Below, piece by piece: positions 34,854 to 43,317 of a stretch of 64,000 nt of DNA (position 1 is its first letter; each line of letters begins with the position of its first letter). The notes beneath the pieces are model-generated. The model was not told where the DNA came from and did no database searches. It saw only the letters and a list, made by a program, of their open reading frames with translations. Location of the stretch: NCBI GenBank assembly GCA_964474905.1, contig CAYYUP010000005.1, positions 62,001-126,000 of the forward strand, written 5' to 3'. Made by a program: the position numbers and the translations under genes. This DNA comes from JADJRG01 sp964474905. Lineage in GTDB: Bacteria > Myxococcota_A > Polyangia > Nannocystales > Nannocystaceae.

Positions 34854-35828
34854 CTAGATCGCCCCGGGAGCGACCTCCAAATGGCCGATGCGTCGGTATT
34901 TGTCGTAGCGACATTGGAGCCGCTCATCGACCGAGAGTGCGCTTAGCTCGGCGAGATGCCGGCGCAGCGTCTCCTGGATCGCCGCCGCCGTAACCGTAAG
35001 ACCACGGTGCGCTCCGCCGACCGCCTCGGGAATAATCTCGTCGCAGATGCCGAGCTTGCTGAGGTCCGTCGCGGTCATGCGAAGCTGCTCTGCGGCGAGC
35101 CGCTCGGCGTCTGGATCCTTCCAGAGAATCGAGGCGCAGCCGCGCGGCGAGATCACCGAGTACACGGCGTGCTCGAGCATCAAGATGCGATCGGTAACCC
35201 CGATCGCGAGGGCCCCACCGGAGCCGCCCTCGCCGATCACGATCGACACAGTGGGCACCCGCAGGCGGGTCATCGCCTCGATCGAGGTGGCGATCGCACC
35301 CGACTGCCCGCGCTCCTCAGCGCCGATGCCCGGGTAGGCGCCAGCGGTGTCGATGAGGCAGAGCAGCGGCAGACCAAACCTATCCGCAAGCTCAAAGAGG
35401 CGCTGCGCCTTGCGGTAGCCCTCGGGCCTCGCCATGCCGAAATTGCGGTAGAGATTCTCTTTAGTATTGCGACCCTTTTGCTGGCCGAGCACGACGATCG
35501 GTCGACCCTCAAAACGACCGATACCGCTGATGATCGCGGGGTCGTCGGCGTAGGCCCGATCGCCGCGCAACTCGACAAAATCGGTGAGCAGCTCGCCGAT
35601 GTAATCGAGGGTGTAGGGCCTGTCGGGATGCTTTGCCAGCTGCAACCCCTCCCAGGGGGTCAGCGAGGCAAAGCGCTCCTTTTGCAACTCGACCGCTTTG
35701 CGCTCGAGTTTTGAGATCTCGCGGCTCATATCGGCGGAACCCGCCGAGAGAACCTTGAGTTCTTGGATCTTGCTCTCGAGCTCGACTATCGGTCGCTCGA
35801 AGTCGAGTACTTTTCCGCCGGTGCTCAC
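34854..35828 (-). CDS. accA: Acetyl-CoA carboxylase carboxyltransferase subunit alpha
   Basis: Transfers the carboxyl group from biotin to acetyl-CoA, making malonyl-CoA for fatty-acid synthesis together with AccD. The protein is 324 residues (family about 320). Landmarks: LDFERPIVELESKIQEL at the N-terminus, HPDRPYTLDYI, ELRGDRAYADDPAIISGIG, GLPLLCLIDTAGAYPG, SIVIGEGGSGGALAIG and the final SPRGCASILWKD. The GTG start at 35828 has an excellent GGAGG 6 nt upstream and overlaps the miaA stop as GTGA, giving translational coupling. accD, accB and accC are not in the window. Confidence 0.96.
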   Translation of the reverse strand: MSTGGKVLDFERPIVELESKIQELKVLSAGSADMSREISKLERKAVELQKERFASLTPWEGLQLAKHPDRPYTLDYIGELLTDFVELRGDRAYADDPAIISGIGRFEGRPIVVLGQQKGRNTKENLYRNFGMARPEGYRKAQRLFELADRFGLPLLCLIDTAGAYPGIGAEERGQSGAIATSIEAMTRLRVPTVSIVIGEGGSGGALAIGVTDRILMLEHAVYSVISPRGCASILWKDPDAERLAAEQLRMTATDLSKLGICDEIIPEAVGGAHRGLTVTAAAIQETLRRHLAELSALSVDERLQCRYDKYRRIGHLEVAPGAI

Positions 35829-36766
35829 GGTGTGCCTCCAGCGATGAAGCGCTCGATTGCCGCCCACGGTGTCGCCTCCGGGGAGACAAACTCGACCCGC
35901 CACGCCGCCGGCAATTGCCAGCGGAAGTAGGTCCGCTGCCGCCGAGCGTAACGACGGGTCTCGGCTTTGATCGACGTGATCGCAGCAGAGAGGTCTTGAC
36001 GTCCCGAGGTGACCCCTAGGAGCTGATGGTAACCGAGGCTTCGCATCGCTTTGTGGCGCGCATCATACCCAGCTCGCCGGAGCTTCTCTACCTCGGCGAG
36101 CCAGCCCGCCTCGAGCATCGCCTCACAGCGCACGTCGATGGCTCGATCGACCGCTTCGACGCCGGGATCCAAAACCAGCAGACCAAGCTCGATCCGCGGA
36201 CGTGGCGGATCTTCGCGGCGCAGGGCGGAAACCGGCCGGCCGTGGACCTCGCACAGCCAGAGCGCTCGAAGGGCGCGAACGCAGTTGCGCGGGTGGATCT
36301 CCCCTGCGGTCTCTGGATCACGGCGTGCCAACTCGGCGTGGATCGAGCCCGTGTTGCCAGCCTCCTTGGATTCCCACAGCTCCATAAAGATCCGCCGCGA
36401 CGCCTGCTCGGACTCCCCCATGACCCGATCGCCGCCGCTCTGCGTCCAGGCCGCACCCCGCAGGTAAAATCCAGTGCCGCCGACAAACATCGAGGGCCCC
36501 GCAGCGACATGCCCCAGAGCGGCTCGGGCATACTCACCGGCGCTAAATTCCTGATCGGGATCGACGAGATCAACGAGTTCATGGCGAACTCGCTGGCGCT
36601 GCTCCGTCGTCGGCTTGGCCGAGCCGATGTCGAGGCCGCGGTAGACCTGAACCGAGTCGCAGCAGAGGATCGTCAAACCGAAGCGCTCCCCGATCTCGAG
36701 GCCAAGACGCGACTTGCCCGAGGCCGTCGGGCCAATCAGCGCCAACGCCCGCAGCGACGTGCTCAT
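35825..36766 (-). CDS. miaA: tRNA dimethylallyltransferase MiaA
   Basis: Adds a dimethylallyl group to A37 of tRNAs reading UNN codons. The protein is 313 residues, the usual length. The P-loop is LIGPTASGKSRLGLEIGERFG, split here as GPTASGKS near residue 10; CCDSVQVYRGLDIGSAKPT carries the catalytic Asp-Ser region, and FVGGTGFYLRG and the C-terminal RRYARRQRTYFRW are typical. The ATG at 36766 overlaps the mutL stop as ATGA and has GGAGG just before it; longer in-frame starts lie inside mutL. Confidence 0.96.
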   Translation of the reverse strand: MSTSLRALALIGPTASGKSRLGLEIGERFGLTILCCDSVQVYRGLDIGSAKPTTEQRQRVRHELVDLVDPDQEFSAGEYARAALGHVAAGPSMFVGGTGFYLRGAAWTQSGGDRVMGESEQASRRIFMELWESKEAGNTGSIHAELARRDPETAGEIHPRNCVRALRALWLCEVHGRPVSALRREDPPRPRIELGLLVLDPGVEAVDRAIDVRCEAMLEAGWLAEVEKLRRAGYDARHKAMRSLGYHQLLGVTSGRQDLSAAITSIKAETRRYARRQRTYFRWQLPAAWRVEFVSPEATPWAAIERFIAGGTP

Positions 36767-38997
36767 CCGCCTCCACCGAGGAGCGTCGCGGCGGTCCATC
36801 GGCGTACGCCCGGCACCTCGTCGAGCGATTCGCCGGCCTCGACCAGTTCGGCGATCCACCGCTTTGCGAGACGCGCCGCGGGATCCCGGGCGGCGCTCGC
36901 AGCCATCGCGCTGAGCAATGCCTGTGGCTCCGCCCGCTGGCGGTCACTCGAGCGCAGGCGCAACCAGGGGATCACGCGGGCGATCAAATCGATGACATCG
37001 GCGTCCTCGAGGCACGTACGCAGATGAGCCGGCACCCCGCGCACAACCACAGCATCCCCGCCAAAGGCGTCGAGATCGACACCGAGTTCGAGCAGCTCCT
37101 CCTTGCCCTCGGCGCAGAGACGCACGTCGTCCGCAGGGCAAGCAACAACCACCGGATGCAGCAGGCGTTGCACAGCGAGCGAGCGACTCGCCTTGAGATC
37201 CCGCATTAGCCGGCCAAAGACCAGGTGCGAACGCAAGGCTCGAAGATCAACCGCCAGCAGGCTCGGCTCACCGCCCACCGCCGCCGGATCGACGTAGATC
37301 GCGACAGGTCCCGGAAGACAGGTAAGCAGGCGAGGCAACGCCCGCCCTCCTTCGACCTCGCCCGCGACTTCTTCAACGGTATGATCGCGCCCGTCATCTT
37401 CTTCTTCCGAGTCGAGATCGACGTCGTCTTCGATCGGCATCGTGATGTCGGCAAAGAGCGGACCTATCACCGGTCGCAACGGCCCACTCTGGACCGGAAC
37501 CTCAAACTCCCGAGTACCGCGGAGCTCCGATGCAGCCGCTCGCACCTCGCGCTTATGGGCGCCGTAGCTCGGATCAAGTGCCCGCGTGCCCAGGCGATAC
37601 GCTCGTCCAGCGGCGCCCATATCCGCGGGCGCAGGCGTGATCGGTGCGTCCCGAGCCGCGCTCTCGATCGACCGCTCCGGACGCCACGGGTCCACCCTGC
37701 CGGGGGGCTCTGCGTCCTCTTGCAGATCCGACGATCTGGAGGGCAAGCCCGCACTTCCAGTCCCACGAGAGGCCACTGCGCCGCCACTCTTCCCGGCCGC
37801 TGCGGAGGGCCGCCGCCCCGACGGATGCGATGCCCCTGTGGAGGCCCGCTTCGGCTCCTCAACGACTCGACCGCGCAGCGAGGGCGCCTCTGGTTCTGGG
37901 CGCCCAGCGGCCCAACGCTGGGCAGGTCCCCCCGCCAACTCCGCAGCCGCAACCGCTTGCGAATCGGCCTCCATCCACGGAGCACGGGCCAACTCGGCCG
38001 CGAGAATCCGCCGGATCGCTGCGTACACCCGCTGCGGATCGCTGAAGCGGATCTCGGATTTTTGCGGGTGCACGTTGACATCGACGGTTGCCGGCGGCGG
38101 TTCGATGATCAGGCAACCTACCGGCGACTTCGAGCGCAACGCGTCGCCGAGCGCCTGGCCGAGGATCTGGCTGATGTTGCGCTCCTTCACCACCCGTCGG
38201 CGGATGACGATGTAGAGGCCACTGCGTCCGCCGCTGCTCCGCAGTGGCGAAGCCAGCCAACCATTTAGGAGGATCTGATCTTCTTGCCCTGAGAACGCAA
38301 AAAACGGTCCGCTCGCCCGACGTCCGAGGACCTGAGCGACCCGCGTATCAAGTGTTCCCGAGGACAGGTTAAGGAGCTCCCGTCGGCCGTGGCGGAGTGT
38401 CAGATGCACCGACGGATTGACCAAGGCGATCCGCAGCAGCGTCTCGGAGCAATGGCCGACCTCAGTCGCCTCCGAGCGCATGAATTTTCGCCGCGCCGGA
38501 ACGTTCGCGAAGAGGCCGCGGATCTCGACCTGGGTGCCGGTTGGCATGCCCACCGGTGTCGGCGTTGGGACCTCACCGGGGACCGTGCGTATCTCAGCAC
38601 CGACCTCCGCGTTGCGCTGCCGCGATCGAAGGCTGAGGTGGGCAACTGCAGCCATGCTCGCCAGCGCCTCGCCGCGAAATCCGAGGGTCTGAATGTCGAC
38701 CAGATCCTCGGGCCCACGGATCTTGCTGGTGCCATGACGCATGATCGCGACGGCAAGGTCCTCGGGATGAATGCCGGCGCCGTTGTCGATCACCCGGATG
38801 ACACTGAGCCCACCGTCGACCAGCTCGACGTCGACCCGAGTCGCGCCCGCATCCACTGCGTTCTCGACCAGCTCCTTAACCACCGACGCGGGTCGTTCGA
38901 CGACCTCACCGGCGGCGATCTGATCGGCGAGCGCCGCGTTAAGAACGGTGATGCGAGCGCCGATGGGCGCAGAGGATCGCTGACGGGCCACAGCCAC
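36763..38997 (-). CDS. mutL: DNA mismatch repair protein MutL
   Basis: Links MutS mismatch recognition to strand removal. The protein is 744 residues. The N-terminal GHKL ATPase is intact: IAAGEVVERPASVVKELVENA (motif I, with the catalytic Glu), VIDNGAGI and TLGFRGEALASM (motifs II and III). A long low-complexity linker (about 350-540) precedes the C-terminal dimerisation domain. The endonuclease motif DQHA-x2-E-x4-E is not present (the equivalent stretch reads LAVDLRALRSHLVFG) and the usual CPHGRP ending is missing, so this is probably a non-nuclease MutL. Start: GTG 38997, 6 nt after TACCTT; the open frame runs up to 39063, outside the conserved region. Confidence 0.93.
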   Translation of the reverse strand: MAVARQRSSAPIGARITVLNAALADQIAAGEVVERPASVVKELVENAVDAGATRVDVELVDGGLSVIRVIDNGAGIHPEDLAVAIMRHGTSKIRGPEDLVDIQTLGFRGEALASMAAVAHLSLRSRQRNAEVGAEIRTVPGEVPTPTPVGMPTGTQVEIRGLFANVPARRKFMRSEATEVGHCSETLLRIALVNPSVHLTLRHGRRELLNLSSGTLDTRVAQVLGRRASGPFFAFSGQEDQILLNGWLASPLRSSGGRSGLYIVIRRRVVKERNISQILGQALGDALRSKSPVGCLIIEPPPATVDVNVHPQKSEIRFSDPQRVYAAIRRILAAELARAPWMEADSQAVAAAELAGGPAQRWAAGRPEPEAPSLRGRVVEEPKRASTGASHPSGRRPSAAAGKSGGAVASRGTGSAGLPSRSSDLQEDAEPPGRVDPWRPERSIESAARDAPITPAPADMGAAGRAYRLGTRALDPSYGAHKREVRAAASELRGTREFEVPVQSGPLRPVIGPLFADITMPIEDDVDLDSEEEDDGRDHTVEEVAGEVEGGRALPRLLTCLPGPVAIYVDPAAVGGEPSLLAVDLRALRSHLVFGRLMRDLKASRSLAVQRLLHPVVVACPADDVRLCAEGKEELLELGVDLDAFGGDAVVVRGVPAHLRTCLEDADVIDLIARVIPWLRLRSSDRQRAEPQALLSAMAASAARDPAARLAKRWIAELVEAGESLDEVPGVRRWTAATLLGGGG

Positions 38998-39003
38998 GAC
39001 GGC

Positions 39004-39009
39004 AAGGTA
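39004..39009 (-). promoter_or_regulatory. -10 element (TACCTT) for leaderless mutL start
   Basis: On the minus strand TACCTT is followed by 6 nt and then GTG (38997). No Shine-Dalgarno sequence is present. It would drive mutL-miaA-accA. Confidence 0.5.
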
Positions 39010-39180
39010 GGCCGGGGGAAGGCGCGGAAGCAAGCATCCATCGCAGAATCCCTTTGAGTGCACACAGCACTGGTATAGGACCCACTCAACGCTGTTTTTC
39101 GCGATCGGCGCGACGACCTACGAGCGGCTCAGCAAACTTCGCAGAGGCAGAGATCGATCGGCCGCAGTCGTCGGCGACGC

Positions 39181-40065
39181 TCAGTCGACAACAACCCGAT
39201 TGCGCCCGCCCTCTTTCGCCTTGTAGAGGCGGGCGTCGGCGTTCTTGATCAGGTCATCGGCGTTGGCGAGAGTCGCGGAGAGTTCTGCGACACCGATCGA
39301 GATCGTCACCGGGATGTGTCTACCTTCGAAGACAAAGCGGGAATCCTCGACCAAGGCCCGGACCTTCTCGGCCATCACACCGGCGCCGCTGAGATCGATC
39401 TCGGGCAGGATGATCGCAAACTCCTCGCCGCCGTAGCGGGCCACAACGTCGACCTTGCGCGCTCTGTCGCGGACGAGCATCGCGATCTCGCGGAGCACGT
39501 AATCGCCAGCACGATGGCCGTAGGTGTCGTTACAGGCCTTAAAGTGATCGATGTCAAACATCACCAGGGCCAGCGGTCGATCGTAACGACGGGCCCGGCT
39601 CAGCTCGCGATCCAGGGTCTCGATGAAGTAGCGCTTGTTGAAGATCTGGGTGAGCCCGTCGACCGTCGAGAGCCTGTAGATCTCTTCGTGATACGAGCTC
39701 TCGATGTTGTCGCCGGTGAGAAATTTAAAGATCGAACGACCGATCTTAATAAGGTCGCCGTCCTTGAGCCAGGCCTCGTGCACCTTGTGGTCATTGACGT
39801 AGGTGCCGTTGGTCGACTCGTTGTCGCGGATACGGACGCCCTTGTCGTCGACGTGCAGCTTTGCGTGGGTCCGCGACACCGAGTCCTGAGAGACGCAAAT
39901 ATCGTTGACGGTCGCCCGACCGACCGTCATCTCACGGCCGTGGATGTTGTACTTGCGTCCCAGCTCAGCGCCGTAGATCACGACCAGGCAAGCGTCCTTC
40001 TTCTGCAGCCCAGCGCCCGTGTCATCGGACTTGTTGATTACGGTGACAATCGTCTCGTCGCGCAT
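39181..40065 (-). CDS. FHA-GGDEF diguanylate cyclase
   Basis: A 294-residue cytoplasmic enzyme predicted to make cyclic di-GMP. An FHA domain (about 25-105) has the phosphothreonine-binding set: VGRATVNDICVSQDSVSRTHAKL (split as VGRATVND and SVSRTHAKL) and NESTNGTYVND. A GGDEF domain (about 130-294) starts with DGLTQIFNKRYF; its active-site loop is RYGGEEFAIILP (GGEEF) and the metal ligand is in FDIDHFKACND. The inhibitory-site RxxD five residues before GGEEF is not obvious (the sequence is KVDVVA). FHA control couples c-di-GMP production to Ser/Thr kinases. The ATG at 40065 is preceded by a GACCAG-GCA-CTGGTC palindrome. Confidence 0.92.
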   Translation of the reverse strand: MRDETIVTVINKSDDTGAGLQKKDACLVVIYGAELGRKYNIHGREMTVGRATVNDICVSQDSVSRTHAKLHVDDKGVRIRDNESTNGTYVNDHKVHEAWLKDGDLIKIGRSIFKFLTGDNIESSYHEEIYRLSTVDGLTQIFNKRYFIETLDRELSRARRYDRPLALVMFDIDHFKACNDTYGHRAGDYVLREIAMLVRDRARKVDVVARYGGEEFAIILPEIDLSGAGVMAEKVRALVEDSRFVFEGRHIPVTISIGVAELSATLANADDLIKNADARLYKAKEGGRNRVVVD

Positions 40066-40077
40066 AGTCGAGAACCG

Positions 40078-40092
40078 GACCAGGCACTGGTC
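40078..40092. promoter_or_regulatory. Palindrome GACCAG-N3-CTGGTC upstream of FHA-GGDEF gene
   Basis: A perfect 6-3-6 inverted repeat begins 13 nt upstream of the ATG at 40065. It is placed where an operator overlapping the promoter or start would be. Confidence 0.35.
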
Positions 40093-40163
40093 TACCTGGC
40101 GTGCAAACTTACCAGACCTCCGCCGGTGCGTGCGCCCACAGCTTCCCCCTCCGGGCGACCCGC

Positions 40164-40176
40164 GGGTTCAAATCCC
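40164..40176 (+). other. tRNA T-arm-like sequence (no complete tRNA)
   Basis: GGGTTCAAATCCC is a perfect T-stem/loop core. I cannot fold a D-arm, anticodon arm or 7-bp acceptor around it, so it may be a relic of a tRNA 3' end or chance. Confidence 0.25.
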
Positions 40177-40286
40177 ACGGGTGTAGGGAGGAATAAGCGT
40201 TTTTGCTCATTTCGGGAGATTCGCGAGCACGAACTAGAGCCATACTCACTTATTTTGCGCAGGAGGGCCCCAAACAAGCCTCGTTT

Positions 40287-40316
40287 TTGACCCGCTTGGA
40301 GGGCCACTGCTATCAC
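40287..40316 (+). promoter_or_regulatory. Predicted promoter for PBP gene
   Basis: TTGACC (40287-40292; 5 of 6 consensus) and TATCAC (40311-40316) are separated by 18 bp. The ATG lies 8 nt after the -10 element, so the transcript would be essentially leaderless. Confidence 0.5.
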
Positions 40317-40324
40317 CCCCACGG

Positions 40325-41872
40325 ATGTCTGGCCCCCCACGCCGGTTCGGCGGCATTGGCGCGCTCTTCTTCATCGCCTCCCTCGGGGCGATCGCCTTCT
40401 ACGTTCAGCAGCAGGAGATCCCGGAGGAGCGCGACCTTGTCCGCGCGAGCGCCACGGTCCTCACTGAAGAACAGCGGCCCGAGGAGACGATCGATGCCCT
40501 GCCATGGCGCGATCGTCTCGATCTGACCGCCGCGAAGTTGGTGCCCCTCGGCGCCGCCGCAAAAGATCCAGCTGCCGAGGCGGTCGAGGCCCCGGTCGAG
40601 CTCGCCACCTCGAGGATGGTGCAGGAGCTCGCCGACGGACATCGCATCCTCTTTACGATCGACCCGGTCCTCCAGGACACCGCCCTGCAGATCTTCCGCT
40701 CGCGCGAGGTCCCCTACGCCGCCGCGGTCGTGCTCGATCTCCGTGACAACTCGGTACTCGCCTTCGCCGGCCATTCGAGCATGGACTCCCAGGTCGATCC
40801 CCTCGAGGTGCTGACCACCGCCTGGGCGCCCGCGGCCTCGACCTTTAAGTTGGTCACCGCGGCAACACTGCTCAAACATCGGCGCGCCAACGGCAAGACC
40901 AAAGCCTGCTTCTCTGGGGGCCTGCACGGGCTCACCGACGAGATGCTCACCGACAACCCGTCCCGTGATACCCGCTGCGAGACCTTGGCCTCGGCGATCG
41001 CCCACAGCCATAACTTGGTGCTCGCCAAGCTGGCGCTCAAACACCTCAACAGCCAAGACCTGCTCGACGGCGCCAAAGCCCTCGGCTTTGAACGCGACAT
41101 TCCCTTTGAGCTGCCCCTGGAGCGCAGCCCGGCGCATATCCCCGCCGAGCCCCGCGAGCGAGCGAAGGTCGCCGCCGGCTTCTGGCACGTCGATATGAGC
41201 CCACTGCACGGCGCCCTGATGGCCAGCGTCTTCGCCCGCGGCGGCGTGCTTCAGCCGCCCCATCTGGTCGCCCAGGTGCTCGGACCAGACGGCAACGATC
41301 GCACACCGCAGCTCCCCGACATCGAGCGCACCCTGCCCAAAGAGGCAGCTTATGGCGTCGGCTCAATGATGGTGGCAACCACCACCGAGGGCACCGCCCG
41401 CAAGAGCTTCAAGGACAAGGCTGGCGTCCCCTACATTTCGAACATCAAGGTCGCCGGCAAGACCGGCAGCCTGACCGGCAAAAAAGCGCCGGCGCTCAAC
41501 TACAACTGGTTCGTCGGCTACGCCCCCGCGAAAAATCCCGAGATCGCCTTCGCAGTGCTGCTCGCCAATGAGCCAAAGTGGAAGATCAAGGCCCACTACG
41601 TCGCCCGCAGGCTGGTTCAGGTCTACCTCAAAAGGCGCGAGGCCATCCGCGACCAGAGCGACGCGAGGCTGGCCCAGGACGGCGGCATCAGCCTGCCGCA
41701 AAACGACGCCAAAGCGGCCCCCGTGATCGCCCAGGCAAAGCCCGAACCCGAGGCCCAAAACGCCGACACGCCGCCCCCCAAGGCAGCGGCCGAGTCCAAG
41801 TCAGAGGAGACTCTGCCCCCGGTCCCCGGTCCGGTGGCGAAGGGCACAAATCCGCATCCGAGCCAGGGCTAA
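40325..41872 (+). CDS. Class B penicillin-binding transpeptidase
   Basis: A 515-residue, single-helix membrane-anchored D,D-transpeptidase that crosslinks peptidoglycan. An N-terminal helix (GGIGALFFIASLGAIAFYV) precedes a poorly conserved periplasmic region. The penicillin-binding domain carries SxxK as STFK (active Ser near residue 177), SxN as SHN near 222 and KTGS near 378. The C-terminal 60 residues are a Pro/Ala/Glu-rich extension. The protein lacks a glycosyltransferase domain. It is smaller than FtsI or MrdA and has no adjacent SEDS (ftsW/rodA) gene, so its role in growth, sporulation or repair is open. Confidence 0.87.
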   Translation: MSGPPRRFGGIGALFFIASLGAIAFYVQQQEIPEERDLVRASATVLTEEQRPEETIDALPWRDRLDLTAAKLVPLGAAAKDPAAEAVEAPVELATSRMVQELADGHRILFTIDPVLQDTALQIFRSREVPYAAAVVLDLRDNSVLAFAGHSSMDSQVDPLEVLTTAWAPAASTFKLVTAATLLKHRRANGKTKACFSGGLHGLTDEMLTDNPSRDTRCETLASAIAHSHNLVLAKLALKHLNSQDLLDGAKALGFERDIPFELPLERSPAHIPAEPRERAKVAAGFWHVDMSPLHGALMASVFARGGVLQPPHLVAQVLGPDGNDRTPQLPDIERTLPKEAAYGVGSMMVATTTEGTARKSFKDKAGVPYISNIKVAGKTGSLTGKKAPALNYNWFVGYAPAKNPEIAFAVLLANEPKWKIKAHYVARRLVQVYLKRREAIRDQSDARLAQDGGISLPQNDAKAAPVIAQAKPEPEAQNADTPPPKAAAESKSEETLPPVPGPVAKGTNPHPSQG

Positions 41873-41897
41873 GGGCTCAGGGCTCAGGGCTCAGGCT
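41873..41897 (+). repeat. Tandem 7-bp repeat (GGGCTCA, 3 copies plus partial)
   Basis: Three perfect GGGCTCA units are followed by GGCT. The preceding GGGCTAA (41866-41872) is a variant unit that contains the PBP stop codon. Confidence 0.7.
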
Positions 41898-42066
41898 AAA
41901 ACGTCCAGTGCCGAGTCGACCGGCGCGCACGCGTGAAAGGATTGCCGCGCACCGAGCCCCCGAGCTTCGCCCAGAGCTCGTGTAGACTCTTGCCACGGCC
42001 TCCCCGAGGCTTGCTGCGAGCGCTGCGCGACTCTCCGAGATCGGCTCGGAACGGCGTCGGCAACCG

Positions 42067-43302
42067 GTGACCGCCGATCTCCACGTGTCTCGTCGAATCC
42101 CCAAAACCCGTTCGATCGTTGGGCCGCTGCTCCAACTCGGAGCGCCGATCCTCGGCCTCAGTATCTGTACCCTCGCGATGCCGAGCCGCGGAGCAGAGCC
42201 TGCGTCCACTCCTAGCGACACTCCGCAAGACGCGAGCGACGGCTCACAGCGGGTCAAAGCCACCGCCGCGGTCCGCCGCGCTCAGGCAGCTTTCCAGGCG
42301 GGCAAGTACACCGCAGCGATCGCCGACTTCACCGAAGCCAACAACCTAAGACCCGCCGCCAAGCTCGAATACAACATCGGCATCTGTCACCAGCGGCTCC
42401 ACCACCAGGCCCTTGAGGCAGGTGAGCGCGAGGCCGAAAAGAAACACGCAGACGCGGCCATCGACGCCTTCAACCGCTACCTCAAAGCTCGGCCGACAAG
42501 CGAGGATCGAGCGGCCGTCGAGGACTTGATCCGCTCGCTCGGAGGCACACCGATCACCTCCGCAGCGCTCAAGCCCGCACCAGACCAGGAAAAACATGTC
42601 CCTGGCCCGATCGAGGCTCCGGTCGCTGCGAGCGAATCTGGGGAGAGCGTCGAGCCGCCGCCAGCTGCGACGAGCGACGAAACAGAGCCCCCTGCGACCG
42701 CGCACCTAGGTCTCCCCCGCGGGTCGTTCGCCGCCTCCTTCGGTCTGTGGTTCCAGCCCCAACTCAACGCTCATGCCACGGTCGAGGCGGCATCGATGAT
42801 CCATCTCTCTCTGCGCGGAGGTGTGCACTTGGGTGCCCGTCGCAGGCTCTTTGCAGGCGCCGGCATCGGCCTCGCCGGCGGCGGCAAAGAGCACCCTCAG
42901 ACCAAGCTCGGAGCGACTGCGCTGGCCCTGGACGGCCTCGCCGGCCTGCGCCTCCCGCTCGGCAAGGGCGACCGCATTGTCCTGCCAATCACGGCGATCA
43001 TTGGCACCACTCGCGAGGTGCTCCGAACCCGAAATAACATGTCCACACCAACATGTTCTAAGGGATCAGGATCACAGGTCGGAGTACATTGGGGCGCTCG
43101 GCTCGGCGCACGCATCGGTGCTCTCGTGCTGCTCGGACCTAGGCGCGCCCACGGGCTGCTCTTCGACCTGGACGTAAGTGCCTCGATCTACGGCAAGGGT
43201 TCCCTCGCTGCAGGATGCGAGCTGAGCCCCTTTGAGGTCCTTGGCCTGCCCCCCGTGCGCGCCATCATCGGCACAAGCCTCGGCTACAATTTCCGATGGT
43301 GA
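42067..43302 (+). CDS. TPR-containing exported protein with predicted outer-membrane barrel end
   Basis: A 411-residue protein I do not recognise as a named family. A hydrophobic segment near 17-40 (IVGPLLQLGAPILGLSICTLAMPS) acts as signal peptide. A TPR-like helical region (about 60-150; AAFQAGKYTAAIADFTEANN) is followed by a Pro/Glu-rich linker. The last 170 residues alternate short Gly-rich strands (FAASFGLWFQPQL, LSLRGGVHLG, AGIGLAGG, ASIYGKG) and end in YNFRW, an aromatic C-terminus typical of outer-membrane barrels. GTG 42067 is used as start; a TAGACT element at 41983-41988 could be the -10 of a leader-bearing transcript. Confidence 0.6.
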   Translation: MTADLHVSRRIPKTRSIVGPLLQLGAPILGLSICTLAMPSRGAEPASTPSDTPQDASDGSQRVKATAAVRRAQAAFQAGKYTAAIADFTEANNLRPAAKLEYNIGICHQRLHHQALEAGEREAEKKHADAAIDAFNRYLKARPTSEDRAAVEDLIRSLGGTPITSAALKPAPDQEKHVPGPIEAPVAASESGESVEPPPAATSDETEPPATAHLGLPRGSFAASFGLWFQPQLNAHATVEAASMIHLSLRGGVHLGARRRLFAGAGIGLAGGGKEHPQTKLGATALALDGLAGLRLPLGKGDRIVLPITAIIGTTREVLRTRNNMSTPTCSKGSGSQVGVHWGARLGARIGALVLLGPRRAHGLLFDLDVSASIYGKGSLAAGCELSPFEVLGLPPVRAIIGTSLGYNFRW

Positions 43303-43317
43303 GAGAGCCCCCGCAGC

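Noticed and set aside
40100..40195. Complete tRNA gene around the T-arm sequence
   Set aside because: No D-arm, anticodon arm or 7-bp acceptor stem can be formed; only the T-arm core matches.
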